A DNA stretch of 64,000 bases from Moorena sp. SIOASIH (GTDB taxonomy: Bacteria > Cyanobacteriota > Cyanobacteriia > Cyanobacteriales > Coleofasciculaceae). The notes beneath the pieces were generated by a model. The model had not been told where the DNA came from, made no database searches, and saw only the letters and a program-made list of their open reading frames with translations. Shown here one piece after another: positions 8,147 through 16,493 of this stretch; within the stretch, counting starts at the first letter, position 1, and the number at the start of each line of letters is the position of its first letter. The position numbers and the translations under genes are program-made. The stretch spans positions 558,001 through 622,000 of the forward strand of contig NZ_JAAHIH010000003.1 of the NCBI RefSeq assembly GCF_010671925.1, in the 5' to 3' direction.

Positions 8147-8282
8147 AAAATTTGTCCATCACTTTTTTGAACACCGCTCGCTATATAACTGATTATAGTG
8201 CAAACGCTTCCAGCCAAAACTGTTACTATAAAAGTCAACACATTAGCTAATAACTAAACGGTTTAATTAACCCTGTAAAACC

Positions 8283-9245
8283 ATGAAATTCATCAGTCCT
8301 AAAACTGACTTTGCTTTCAAGAAAATATTTGGCTCAGATCAGAGTAAAGATATTCTGATTTCCTTCCTCAATGCCATGATTTACTCGGGTAATTCGGTCA
8401 TCCAAGATTTAGAAATTATTGATCCCTACAGTGCGGGTGATGTGGTTGATTTAAAAGACACCTATCTGGATGTTAAGGCAGTATTAGAAGATAAAACAAC
8501 TGTGATCATTGAAATGCAGCTCTGGAATGTGGAGGCTTTCGAGAAGCGAGTCGTTTATAATTTGTGCAAAACCTACGGGAATCAACTCAAATCCGGACAG
8601 GGATATTTCGATCTCAATCCTGTCATTGCTTTAACCATCACCGATTTTAAGCTGTTTCCGACAACAGAGAAAGTCATTAGCAGTTTTTACTTTCAAGAAG
8701 AAGAAGACCACTTACCTTATCAAGAAAATGAGTTAAAGATGGTGTTTGTGGAACTTCCAAAATTTACTAAGCAGCTGGAAGAGTTAGAAAGTGTGGTAGA
8801 TAAGTGGATCTATTTTATCAAAGATGCTCCCAGCTTAGAAGTTATTCCTGATCAAATGAGGGAAATCCCACAGCTGGAACAAGCTTTAACTATAGCCAAT
8901 CAAGCGGGGTTGAGTGTGTCAGAATTGGAAAAGATCCGCAAACAGGAGATGTTCTGGGAGGATAGGCGAGGTGCATTGAGTCTAGCGAAAAGGGAAGGAC
9001 GAGAAGAAGGACGAGAAGAGGGCAGAGTAGAAGGACGAGAAGAGGGCAGAGTAGAAGGACGAGTAGAAGGCGAAAGAAGCTTACTATTGCGACAGCTTGA
9101 GCGCCGCTTTGGAAAACTAACAAGTAATGAGAACGCATTGCTTGAAGCCTTGAATTACCAAGACCTAGAACGCTTATCAGAAGCAATCTGGGATTTTAAT
9201 ACTAGTGAGGATTTACTCAACTGGCTCCAAGAGCACTCTAACTAA
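8283..9245 (+). CDS. Rpn-family recombination-promoting nuclease / PD-(D/E)XK transposase-like protein
   Basis: 320 aa. The N-terminus is the classical start of this family (MKFISPKTDFAFKKIFG), followed by FLNAMI, VIIEMQLWN (acidic residue and Q of the PD-(D/E)XK core), FEKRVVYNLCKTYGNQL and the ALTITDF strand. Residues about 238-262 are REEGREEGRVEG heptad-like repeats, a charged helix linker, and the last 50 or so residues fit a DUF4351-type helical tail (LERRFGKL...LEALNYQDLERL). Rpn proteins nick DNA and promote RecA-independent recombination; in cyanobacteria they are highly multiplied. The linker is a DNA repeat prone to length change. Confidence 0.87.
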   Translation: MKFISPKTDFAFKKIFGSDQSKDILISFLNAMIYSGNSVIQDLEIIDPYSAGDVVDLKDTYLDVKAVLEDKTTVIIEMQLWNVEAFEKRVVYNLCKTYGNQLKSGQGYFDLNPVIALTITDFKLFPTTEKVISSFYFQEEEDHLPYQENELKMVFVELPKFTKQLEELESVVDKWIYFIKDAPSLEVIPDQMREIPQLEQALTIANQAGLSVSELEKIRKQEMFWEDRRGALSLAKREGREEGREEGRVEGREEGRVEGRVEGERSLLLRQLERRFGKLTSNENALLEALNYQDLERLSEAIWDFNTSEDLLNWLQEHSN

Positions 9246-9319
9246 CGGTAGCTATGCCTTAGTTGCCTAAAATCACACTAGACCTCTTGGAACAATTGGG
9301 AATCAAAAGGGATTACTTT

Positions 9320-9967
9320 ATGGCTGTTACTCTCCTACTCCAACAACTTACCGTTCCCCCAGGCCAAAGACTATTGATTCATAACCTAGAGTGGGCTGAA
9401 TTTGAGTCTGTTCTGGAAGAACTAGGGGAACATCGCTCTGCCCGTATTGCCTATAGCCACGGAACCTTAGAAATCAGAATGCCTACCCCAGAACACGAAG
9501 TCGATAAAGAACTGCTCGGTGATTTAGTGAAAATTTTGCTTGATGAGTTAGAAATCGACTGCGAGTGCTTTGGTTCCACTACCTTCAAGGGAGAAAATAT
9601 GGACAGTGGCATTGAACCGGATCAATGCTTCTACATCCAAAACCACGCTAGAATGCGAGGCAAGCGGCGCGTCGATCTCACTATTGATCCACCGCCAGAT
9701 CTAGCCATTGAAGTGGATGTTACCTCCAAGACTCAACTGGATGTCTATGCCAACTTAGGTGTGCCTGAACTCTGGCGCTATGAAAAAAATCAACTCAGGA
9801 TTGACCTATTGCAAGGAGGTGAGTACCGACAAGTTACCACCAGTCCGACCTTCCCCAGATTACCAATTCCGGATCTGGTAGCAGAGGTTTTAGCTCAAAG
9901 CCGTGAAAGCGGGAGAAGTCCTGCGTTACGAGCCTTTCGCCAAAGACTAAAGCAACTGCTTCTATAA
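9320..9967 (+). CDS. Uma2-family (DUF820) endonuclease-like protein
   Basis: 215 aa from ATG 9320; an upstream TTG at 9263 would add 19 residues, but MAVTLLLQQLTVPPGQRLL is the usual start of this Uma2 subgroup. Motifs: ARIAYSHGTLEIRMP, SGIEPDQCFYI (PD), LAIEVDVTSKTQLDVY (E-V..TS) and LGVPELWRYE. Same fold class as 4580-5209 but a different subgroup. It lies 74 bp downstream of the Rpn-like gene on the same strand and might be co-transcribed. Confidence 0.85.
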   Translation: MAVTLLLQQLTVPPGQRLLIHNLEWAEFESVLEELGEHRSARIAYSHGTLEIRMPTPEHEVDKELLGDLVKILLDELEIDCECFGSTTFKGENMDSGIEPDQCFYIQNHARMRGKRRVDLTIDPPPDLAIEVDVTSKTQLDVYANLGVPELWRYEKNQLRIDLLQGGEYRQVTTSPTFPRLPIPDLVAEVLAQSRESGRSPALRAFRQRLKQLLL

Positions 9968-10223
9968 ATTGATAGTTTAGTTTTGGGAGATAACCCGATA
10001 GGAATCAGTAATGGAATTGACTTATAAAACACTTCAAACTAATTGAATAGCATTTCTAAATAGGTCATGAATAATATTGCTAATTTATCATAATATCAAA
10101 AAATATTCGGATCTCTTTACTACTGCTCCCTGCTCCCTGCTACCTGCTCCCTTTTACCATCAATCTTATGTTTACATCTCCCCAAAAATATATATATGAT
10201 ATCACTAAAGAGGTTATTAAACA

Positions 10224-10559
10224 ATGGAAAAACTAAATCACTATAGAGAATTAGTCAAAAAAATCATCAATGAATACGGGCAATATAAACCTAAATATGG
10301 AGATATTGAAGTCCAAAAAATCTTTGATGTTCAAGGAGATCACTATCAACTGATGAACGTGGGGTGGCACGGAAATCGGCGTTTAAGAGGCTGTGTTCTC
10401 CAAATTGACCTTAAAAACGACAAAATTTGGATACAGCACGATGGGACAGAAATTGGCGTTGCGAATGAATTAGTAGAATGGGGTGTTCCCAAAGAAGATA
10501 TCGTATTAGCCTACCATGCTCCTTTTAAACGTCAATATACTGGATTTGCTGTTGATTGA
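10224..10559 (+). CDS. xisI: XisI-family protein, second copy
   Basis: 111 aa, ATG start preceded by AAAGAGG. Collinear with the XisI at 7119: LNHYRELVKKIINEYG, then IWIQHDGTEIGVANELVEWG and IVLAYHAPFKRQYTGFAV. The two copies differ clearly in the first half, so they are old paralogues or separate arrivals rather than a recent duplication. No xisH next to it. A 109-bp MITE starts 6 bp after the stop. Confidence 0.88.
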   Translation: MEKLNHYRELVKKIINEYGQYKPKYGDIEVQKIFDVQGDHYQLMNVGWHGNRRLRGCVLQIDLKNDKIWIQHDGTEIGVANELVEWGVPKEDIVLAYHAPFKRQYTGFAVD

Positions 10560-10564
10560 TTAAA

Positions 10565-10673
10565 TATAGCAATTCTATTTTCCATGAGGTAAAAAGGGAT
10601 CCCCCTAAATCCCCCTTAATAAGGGGGACTTTGAGGTTTAGAAGTGTACCTCATAAATGCAATAATCGCTATA
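10565..10673. mobile_element. 109-bp MITE, copy 2
   Basis: Same length and core (GGGATCCCCCTAAATCCCCC / GGGGGACTTTGAGG) as 4416-4524. Ends are TATAGCAATTCT...ATGAGGTA and TACCTCAT...CGCTATA. The better-matching ends suggest this copy is younger. Confidence 0.68.
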
Positions 10674-10690
10674 AATAGGATATTTTAACA

Positions 10691-11242
10691 ATGCCTAGTT
10701 TAACAGTAAAAGACTTAGAAAAACTGCAAGCTGAACATCCTGATTATCAGATGGAACTAGTGGATGGAGAAATTATTGTTATGAGTCCTTCAGGTATAGA
10801 ATCAGATGAAGTAGCTGCTGCTATTGTTACCCAGTTATCAAACTGGGTACGACCTCGTAGACTAGGCAGGGTAACTGCTTCTAGTGGTGGTTTTTGTTTA
10901 CCGAATGAAGATGGAGATGTTCGCGTTCCCGATGCTTATTTTATCCTAGCCGAACGTTTACCTCGCACTACAGAAGGTTACGCGGAGTTAGTTCCTGACT
11001 TGATGTTTGAAGTTAAATCTAGAACTGATAGTTTTGCTAAATTACGTCAGAAGATCCAGCAATTTCTGGAATTGGGGACTAAAGTTGGGGTGTTAGTGGA
11101 TCCGAGAACTCGCACCATGGAAGTTTATCGCCTTAATAGAGATAAAGTGGTGCTGGGGGATGGGGATGTGCTGCAAGTGCCAGAATTACTTCCTGGTTGG
11201 GAATTGCCTGTGGTGGAAGTTTGGGCACCTGAGTTTGATTGA
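10691..11242 (+). CDS. Uma2-family (DUF820) endonuclease-like protein
   Basis: 183 aa, ATG start. Uma2 features: YQMELVDGEIIVMSPSG, DGDVRVPDAYFIL (PD), LVPDLMFEVKSRTDSFAKLRQKI (E-K...D...K) and GTKVGVLVDP. The E-V-K motif is closer to a canonical PD-(D/E)XK active site than in the other two Uma2 proteins of this window. No partner gene is obvious. Confidence 0.86.
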   Translation: MPSLTVKDLEKLQAEHPDYQMELVDGEIIVMSPSGIESDEVAAAIVTQLSNWVRPRRLGRVTASSGGFCLPNEDGDVRVPDAYFILAERLPRTTEGYAELVPDLMFEVKSRTDSFAKLRQKIQQFLELGTKVGVLVDPRTRTMEVYRLNRDKVVLGDGDVLQVPELLPGWELPVVEVWAPEFD

Positions 11243-11302
11243 GAAGACTGTTTATTCTTCTCAAGTATTAGATTAAGTTTGAATGTTTGAAAGGGATTGA
11301 AT

Positions 11303-11636
11303 ATGATTATAACCAATGTAAAAATTAGTCAAACTTCTCAAGAAATTTTGATAAAAGCGGCGGCAAAAAAACGAATGTCTGTAGAGGAGCTGGCTTCAGA
11401 ACTATTAAGCGATGCAGCGCGGTCTTGGGGGTTTCCCCCATGAGCGACTGCATCAAGACAATGAAGCTATTCAAAATAAGCTTTCCGGAATTGTCACTAT
11501 TGGTGAAGTCAAAAAGGAATATTATTCTAATCCATTGGCAAACAAGCAGCCCTACCCATACTATGCTGATCCTGAAGAGCCAGCTATCCCTCTAGAAGAC
11601 TGGGATATAGAGAATAGTTATGAAGAGGTTTTATGA
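11303..11636 (+). pseudogene. VapB-type antitoxin gene broken by a 43-nt palindrome
   Basis: From ATG 11303 (AAAGGGA upstream) the frame reads MIITNVKISQTSQEILIKAA and MSVEELASELLS, then meets the palindrome at 11412-11454 and stops within it. Deleting those 43 nt restores LLSEDNEAIQNKLSGIV and an open frame to TGA 11634-11636, which overlaps the ATG of a PIN-toxin fragment. The layout (short antitoxin, 4-bp overlap, PIN protein) is that of a VapBC module. Confidence 0.6.
11412..11454 (+). repeat. 43-nt palindromic repeat inserted in antitoxin gene
   Basis: GATGCAG/CTGCATC ends with an inner GGGGG/CCCCC stem (...TCTTGGGGGTTTCCCCCATG...). Near copies are at about 725-790. Exact removal restores the host frame, so it behaves as an insertable unit. 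Confidence 0.65.
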
Positions 11637-11719
11637 GTGTTATGGACACTCATATTTTTGTTTGGTGGAATCAGAACGATCCTAAGCTGAGCAGTTACCA
11701 CCGTGAGGTCCACGACTAG
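11633..11719 (+). pseudogene. VapC/PIN-domain toxin, N-terminal fragment
   Basis: ATG 11633 overlaps the antitoxin stop. The frame reads MSVMDTHIFVWWNQNDPKLS and stops at 11717. DTHI.VWW is the first strand of PIN toxins, with the first catalytic Asp. The remaining roughly 110 residues are replaced by the tail of an oppositely oriented cupin gene, so a deletion or rearrangement joined the two. Confidence 0.6.
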
Positions 11720-11821
11720 CTACATTGCCAACACTCTTAAATGTGTGAGGTTCACCAGCAGGAATAATTATTTCTTCCCCAATGGTAGAGCGAAAAGTTT
11801 TACCTTTTGACACTCCCCGCT

Positions 11822-13055
11822 CTAAAGAGACGGGGATTCTTCACTCAATGACTCGGCTTGCTGAACCTGACCGGAATCAAGAACAGTAGAGGCCAAATCT
11901 CCTGAAGCGTTCGGATTAATAATCCAAGTTCCGACGTGCCCCGTCGTACTTATGGCTCGATTTCGGATATTAATGGCGGCGTTATGGTCTCTATCAAGTT
12001 CGCACCCACATTCACAGACATGAGTCCTAGTAGATAGCGATTTCTTGACAGTTTCACCGCATTCAGAGCAATTCTGGCTAGTGTAGGCAGGATTGACAGC
12101 AACAGTCATCCTGCCAAATTTAGCTCCAAAGTGCTCTAACCATTTCCTGAATTGATACCAACCAGCGTCATTGATGGACTTAGCGAGACAGTGATTTTTT
12201 ACCAGATTCTTAACTCTTAAATCTTGCCTTACGGCACGCTGCGCGAACGTAGGCGACCAGATCGTTAGACCGGATTACGCAACGTGCAAGTCTCTTTGCA
12301 TGTTCTTCACGCTGCCTACTTATTTTAAGATGCTGTCTGCTTAGTCTATTAATCGCTTTCCTACGATTGGATGAGCCTTTCTTTTTCCGAGAAACTCGGC
12401 GTTGATAAAACTTTAAACGTTTCTCCCCTTTTCTATAGAATCGGGGATTGGGTTCAGAGTGGCCATTGGAATCCGTGTAAAACTCTTTAAGTCCCACGTC
12501 TAAGCCAATAATCTCGCCTGTGTGCTCTACTTCTTCTTTCACGTTAATTGCAACGCAAAATTGAACGTAGTACCGATCAGATCGTTTGACTATCCGAACC
12601 CGGTTAATTTGCTTCTTGTCGAAGCGCCATAAATCCCAGGTGCCTTTGAGTTTAAGTTTTCCGATCCCTTTTTTGTCCGTGAATGTTATCGACTTCTTGT
12701 CAGGGGATAATTTCCACCCTGACTTCTTGTATTCGACAGACCGAGTACGTTTCTGGAATCTTGGGAAACCCTTTTTACCTGGGACTTTTTTCTTGCAATT
12801 ATCGTAAAATCGAACAATCGATGACCATGCCCTTTCAGATGCAGCCTGACGGGCAGTAGAGTTTAATTCATTGGCAAAAGGGAATTCTTTAGCCAGTATT
12901 TTGGAGTACCGGCTAAGGTCACTTTTCCCTGTCCCTTTATTGTCCAGCCACATACGAATGCAGCTATTTCGGATGAATTTGACAGTCCGAATGGCTTCGT
13001 CTATAGCTGAATACTGAGACTCTTTACCCTTGGCTTTAAACTCTAGAATTATCAT
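11822..13055 (-). pseudogene. tnpB: tnpB disrupted by a 22-nt palindrome
   Basis: The N-terminal 267 or so codons (12247-13055) read normally: IGLDVGLKEFYTDS holds the first RuvC Asp. The frame shifts at LVAY, where a 22-nt palindrome at 12226-12247 is inserted. Removing it restores LVAYEDLRVKNL (RuvC Glu). The downstream part (11822-12109) has CSECG...CECGCELDRDHNAAIN, with zinc ribbon and last Asp. It is therefore a recently inactivated copy of the tnpB at 51588. Confidence 0.85.
12226..12247. repeat. 22-nt palindromic insertion in tnpB
   Basis: GCCTTACGGCACGCTGCGCGAA on the plus strand. It belongs to the TTCGCGTAGCGTGGCC-type palindromes seen in many spacers of this window. Precise removal restores the reading frame against the intact relative at 51588-52781. 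Confidence 0.7.
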
Positions 13056-13293
13056 CGAAATTCGACATCCTTCGACATGTTTTTATTATAGCGATTTTAT
13101 ATAAAAGTGTCGAGTACTAATCGAGATTTTTCTCACGGCGACTAAAGTCGCTACGAGCTTTCATCCCCGGTTTAAAAACACGGGGCTTTCAGCTTTGGGA
13201 GTCACGTAAAGACAATTATAATTCCCCTTCCAAGGGTATAATTATCTCGTCTGTTTCATGACCATCACTTGACCAATACTCTCCAGGCGGAGA

Positions 13294-13453
13294 GTAGAGT
13301 GGGCATCCTGCCCGCCCGAAAATTGTAACAGGCAAGATGCCTGTTCCACGCCTGATGCCCATTCCACAGGTGCGACCCAAGGCCGCGAGGGATTGTTCGC
13401 GGCCTTGGAGGCGCGCACCTACGCTTAAAATCATTCCATTATTAAGCAACGCC
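13294..13453. mobile_element. Partial MITE of the IS1-like-end family
   Basis: Its right end GGCGTTGCTTAATAATGGAA (minus strand, from 13453) is identical in type to 34672. The interior has GGGCATCCTGCCCGCCCG and GGCAAGATGCCTGTTCC repeats plus a GGTGCGACC...GCGCACC palindrome. The other end is missing and abuts the cupin fragment. The 79-aa ORF here is a repeat/cupin chimera. Confidence 0.55.
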
Positions 13454-13464
13454 AACTAATTCGC

Positions 13465-13782
13465 CTAGATTTTAGTACCGCTAACATTATCTTTCCATTG
13501 GTAAGCATAAAGCCAAATCAAGTGATTAGCTGTTTTACCAGGATTTTTAAACGTATGAGGAACATTTGCAGGAACTCGAAATTCTTGACCAATAGTAGGG
13601 TAGTAAGTTTTTCCTTGAAACGATACTTCTAATTCTCCTTCTAAAAGGATAAAGATTTCATCACTATCATGACCGTCACTTGACCAATAGTCTCCAGGAG
13701 GTGTTTCATGGGTTTCACACTTAAAACCTTTATTTTCCCACTCATTTTTGAGTTTTTCAAAATCAATGTTGAGGTCTTTCAT
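13465..13782 (-). CDS. Small cupin-domain protein
   Basis: 105 aa single-domain cupin. The metal-site region is visible (YWSSDGHDSDEIFILLEGEL and PANVPHTFKNPG), with His and Glu as expected for cupin motif 1 (a G(X)5HXH(X)3-4E variant with H-D-S-D-E) and His in motif 2. Such proteins are small isomerases, dioxygenases or sensors. It lies 164 bp downstream of the TauD-like gene on the same strand and could be the last gene of that operon. A tandem second copy downstream is broken. Confidence 0.8.
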   Translation of the reverse strand: MKDLNIDFEKLKNEWENKGFKCETHETPPGDYWSSDGHDSDEIFILLEGELEVSFQGKTYYPTIGQEFRVPANVPHTFKNPGKTANHLIWLYAYQWKDNVSGTKI

Positions 13783-13946
13783 GATTTTTAATTCTTTCCT
13801 TAATTTAGTGCTAATTTAGTCTCAAGCTGTAAGCTATCAGCTATCAGCTATCAGCTTATGCGCTACGGGCACGCTACTTGAGTAGCAATTGGCCAAAAGC
13901 TGACCACTGACCACTGACTGCTGAATGCTTACCTCAAGCTTGTTGG
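13783..13946. repeat. AGCTATC heptamer repeats between cupin and TauD-like gene
   Basis: Contains AGCTATC-type heptamers (13829-13858), a CTGACCACTGACCACTGACT stretch and GCGCTACGGGCACGCTAC palindromes. No gene. Confidence 0.6.
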
Positions 13947-15098
13947 TTACATTGAATTGTTATGGCTGAAGTTTTCATTAAACTCGCGTTGATAAAAGTA
14001 CCGTCCGAGAACATAATCCCACTCAATATATCCAACCCTAAACTCTCGACTTCCTGAAGTGGCTTCGAAAGCAGTCCTTCCGTGCAGAATCCTAAAGTTT
14101 TGCATAAGCAGACAGTCGCCTGGTTCAAGTCGGAAACGGTATTGGTAATCCGGATTTTTCAGGTAGTGAGAAAAGGTGATGTAGGCTTGATAAAACGCCT
14201 CTATTTCCTCGGCAGGAAGAATGGGAGTACAGTTCTTGTGACTAAAACGCACGGCAACAATTTCGTCTTCGCGATCCAGTTCAATAATAGAATGTTTGGG
14301 ACGGAAAGAATATTGATATTCAGGTTCTACTCGGCAAAAAGGAATTAGATTTTCTGCCAAAATCCGAAAGTCGTTAGGATGATCTTCGCGAAAGTCCCTC
14401 GCAACAGAAAAACCATCAACCACTAAAGATTCCCCACCAATAGTATCATTAGTAACGGAATACAAAAACTCTGTTACTTTGTGATTGCACCAGAAACTTA
14501 AATCGGTGTGAGGTGTTAAAGCATTACTTGTTGCCGCAATATCTCTGTCTGCTAAACTGGTATTTTGAGTAATAATCGTTCCATACTCTGTGTTGCGGAT
14601 TGGTCCCAAGGATACCAAAAAACTTTCTAAGTCTTCCAAGGGTATGTTACGAATAACAACAAATCCTAATTGCAACAACTGATTCATCCAAGATTCCCGA
14701 CTACAGGATTCGAGATCGTACTTCTGTATCGAGTTGGTTTCCAGCCATGCTTTATTCCAAAGAATAACCTGTTTTTCAATCTCTTCTGCATTGTGGACAT
14801 CGTAGGTGTTATTGAGCAACCAAGAAATGGGAAAAATACTTCGATGCGGAGGATTTTCATCCCAGTCAATAATTAGATTGTTATCTTGTATTTGAATCGA
14901 TAAAGGTTGAGGCGGTGCCTTGTGCTTGCTAATGTCATTCAGTTTTTCCCAAGAACCGCCATGGCGAGATTGAGAATCTAAGCAATTATCACGTAACCAA
15001 ATGTAGTAAAACCGTTTACCCGCAACAGTAACAAATGATTGGTTTGCACTAAATTCAATATCTCGATCACGTTTGAGATAGCTGTGATTGATGGTCAT
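13947..15098 (-). CDS. TauD/gamma-butyrobetaine-hydroxylase-like Fe(II)/2-oxoglutarate dioxygenase
   Basis: 383 aa from ATG 15098; the open frame to 15140 would overlap the preceding gene. The N-terminal 90 or so residues fit the small zinc-binding domain of GBBH/TMLH enzymes (FYYIWLRDNCLDSQSRHGGS). The catalytic domain has the iron motif HTD (LTPHTDLSFWCNH), the distal His in LHGRTAFEA and a 2-oxoglutarate-binding Arg candidate in REFRVGYIEWD. Such enzymes hydroxylate trimethylated or other amines. It is the last enzyme of a five-gene minus-strand operon with two methyltransferases and a PLP decarboxylase, which suggests hydroxylation of an N-methylated amine. The substrate is inference. Confidence 0.85.
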   Translation of the reverse strand: MTINHSYLKRDRDIEFSANQSFVTVAGKRFYYIWLRDNCLDSQSRHGGSWEKLNDISKHKAPPQPLSIQIQDNNLIIDWDENPPHRSIFPISWLLNNTYDVHNAEEIEKQVILWNKAWLETNSIQKYDLESCSRESWMNQLLQLGFVVIRNIPLEDLESFLVSLGPIRNTEYGTIITQNTSLADRDIAATSNALTPHTDLSFWCNHKVTEFLYSVTNDTIGGESLVVDGFSVARDFREDHPNDFRILAENLIPFCRVEPEYQYSFRPKHSIIELDREDEIVAVRFSHKNCTPILPAEEIEAFYQAYITFSHYLKNPDYQYRFRLEPGDCLLMQNFRILHGRTAFEATSGSREFRVGYIEWDYVLGRYFYQREFNENFSHNNSM

Positions 15099-15112
15099 TG
15101 ACTTTTTTGTTT

Positions 15113-15856
15113 TTAGACTTTTTTTAAAAAAGAATTCCAATTTTTCGATCCATTGTAACCATACATATCTTGATAAAAGGTATCGATATCATAATCTTCT
15201 TCATGTTTCATTAACCAATTTCTAAAGTCATCCAGTTTCCGCACTCCTCGTTCAATATATTCTTTGTCATCCCAATCCCACCAAACCTCCCACATAAATT
15301 TGTTAGTATCTTCGACAATCAAGTAGTCTCCACTTTGCAAACCGTGACAATGGAAATATTCAACAACTCCAACCATGTTTACATGAGCATCCTCTATTAC
15401 CAGCCAAGGATGCTCTAGAGTTGAAAGCATCTCAGGAGGTAAAGCAGTACTGATGTTGTTACAATCGCCTTCTAAAAAATGAATTCTAGAGTCTGCTTTT
15501 GCTTTGTCATCAAGCTGAGAAAGATCGATATCTACAGAATGAACCTGACCTTCTATGCCAAATAATTCTAAATTATCTGCCAACCAAATTGCACTGCCAC
15601 CCTTGAGAGTGCCTAGTTCAATAATTGTTTTCGGGCGAAGTTCATAGATGAGCATTGGATAAACTGCTATTTGGGTGGGGTCTTTATCGATAATGATCCC
15701 TTTCCAAGTTTGTAAATAGGCATTTTCTGTCAATGGTCTCCAGACAGATTTAGGAATATCGCACCTATCTTCTCGCTCGGAGATTTTGACAAACCTTTTA
15801 TTCTTGGAAGTTTCTTGTTCGGATATAGATGATTTATCAATATTTTGACTATTCAT
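15113..15856 (-). CDS. CmcI-like SAM-dependent methyltransferase/hydroxylase family protein
   Basis: 247 aa. It fits the CmcI/rhamnosyl O-methyltransferase family: WKGIIIDKDPTQIAVYPMLI, the SAM-binding IIELGTLKGGSAIWLAD, VHSVDID, IHFLEGD, LVIEDAHVN and YLIVEDTN. CmcI takes part in cephamycin 7-alpha methoxylation and relatives are O-methyltransferases in natural-product clusters. The ATG overlaps the end of the upstream methyltransferase by 8 bp, so translation is probably coupled. No signal peptide. Confidence 0.85.
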   Translation of the reverse strand: MNSQNIDKSSISEQETSKNKRFVKISEREDRCDIPKSVWRPLTENAYLQTWKGIIIDKDPTQIAVYPMLIYELRPKTIIELGTLKGGSAIWLADNLELFGIEGQVHSVDIDLSQLDDKAKADSRIHFLEGDCNNISTALPPEMLSTLEHPWLVIEDAHVNMVGVVEYFHCHGLQSGDYLIVEDTNKFMWEVWWDWDDKEYIERGVRKLDDFRNWLMKHEEDYDIDTFYQDMYGYNGSKNWNSFLKKV

Positions 15857-16487
15857 TAAAATCGCTCCTTTTAAAAGCCAGAAGATACATCAACTTGGCT
15901 TCGTCATATATCGGAAAACCCTCTTCACTAACTAGTGTCCACGGTAATTGCTCTAAGGCTGTCTGCATTTCACGGCGATAATCTTCTCGTATGGTTAATA
16001 AAAAAATTCCTTCTTCCTTTAAAAAGCAGAATAGATTGTTTAATACCTTAACACCAGCATGGGCATAAGCAAAAACTCCGGCTGCAATAATAGCATCAAA
16101 ATTTGCTAAATTGCTAAAAATTTTGGAATCTTCTAAATTACACTGATGGAGAGCCTTGTAGACTTGTCTGTCTTTAGCGATCGCTAACATTTTTTCTGAC
16201 AAATCCGCAGCAGTCAGATTAGTATATCCCTGTTGGGCTAAGGCTTGACCCACTAACCCTGTACCAGCACCAGCATCTAGAATTGTGGCATCTTTATTAG
16301 GAAGCAGTTTGCTTAATGTCTGTGCTATGTTGGCAGGCATAAAAGACCAATCTTCTCCTACATCTGCATCATAGGTATTTGCCCAACTATCGTACTTATT
16401 TTTTAATTCCTCGGTACTTTGGCTATCACAAATCCCAGATAACCAAGGTCTTGCTTCTAAAAAGTCTTTGGCTTGTTCTTCTACCAT
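15849..16487 (-). CDS. Class I SAM-dependent methyltransferase
   Basis: 212 aa. SAM motif I DAGAGTGLVGQALAQQG, followed by the acidic residue in LTAADLSEKML, motif II region NFDAIIAAGVFAYAH, and LKEEGIFLLTIRE. The early YDSWANTYDADV is typical of small-molecule N- or C-methyltransferases. It lies 6 bp after the PLP enzyme and overlaps the CmcI-like gene. Its position between an amine-forming enzyme and a GBBH-like hydroxylase makes N-methylation plausible, but that is inference. Confidence 0.85.
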   Translation of the reverse strand: MVEEQAKDFLEARPWLSGICDSQSTEELKNKYDSWANTYDADVGEDWSFMPANIAQTLSKLLPNKDATILDAGAGTGLVGQALAQQGYTNLTAADLSEKMLAIAKDRQVYKALHQCNLEDSKIFSNLANFDAIIAAGVFAYAHAGVKVLNNLFCFLKEEGIFLLTIREDYRREMQTALEQLPWTLVSEEGFPIYDEAKLMYLLAFKRSDFNE

Positions 16488-16493
16488 CTTTAA

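Larger units (their letters stand above)
11810..13200 (-). mobile_element. IS605-type tnpB element (tnpB broken, no tnpA)
   Basis: The right end is the hairpin ACACTCCCC...GGGGATTCT at 11810, shared with the elements at 22159, 33933, 51557 and 56744. The left end carries GAGCTTTCATCCCCGG...CGGGGCTTTCAGCTTTGGGA up to 13200. On the minus strand the left flank ends GTGAC and the right end is followed by CAAAAGG, as for the other copies. It has no target duplication, as expected for IS200/IS605. Confidence 0.75.
11682..13293 (-). pseudogene. Second cupin gene, broken by a tnpB element and a MITE
   Basis: The minus strand gives PPGEYWSSDGHETDEIIIPL and EGEL at 13293-13201, is interrupted by the IS605 element (11810-13200), then resumes KGKTFRSTIGEEIIIPAGEP and HTFKSVG at 11809-11682. 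This aligns with the intact cupin at 13465-13782 (PPGDYWSSDGHDSDEI...GKTYYPTIGQEF...HTFKN). The 5' part is replaced by a MITE at 13294. At the element junction the frame is also off and has a TAA, so the gene was already decaying. Confidence 0.72.

Noticed and set aside
7881..8241. Minus-strand ORFs near 8 kb
   Set aside because: They are translations of the GGCAAGATGCCCGTTCC repeats in a MITE.
13216..13455. 79-aa ORF as a complete cupin gene
   Set aside because: Its N-terminal two thirds is MITE DNA; only the last 30 or so residues are the broken cupin.
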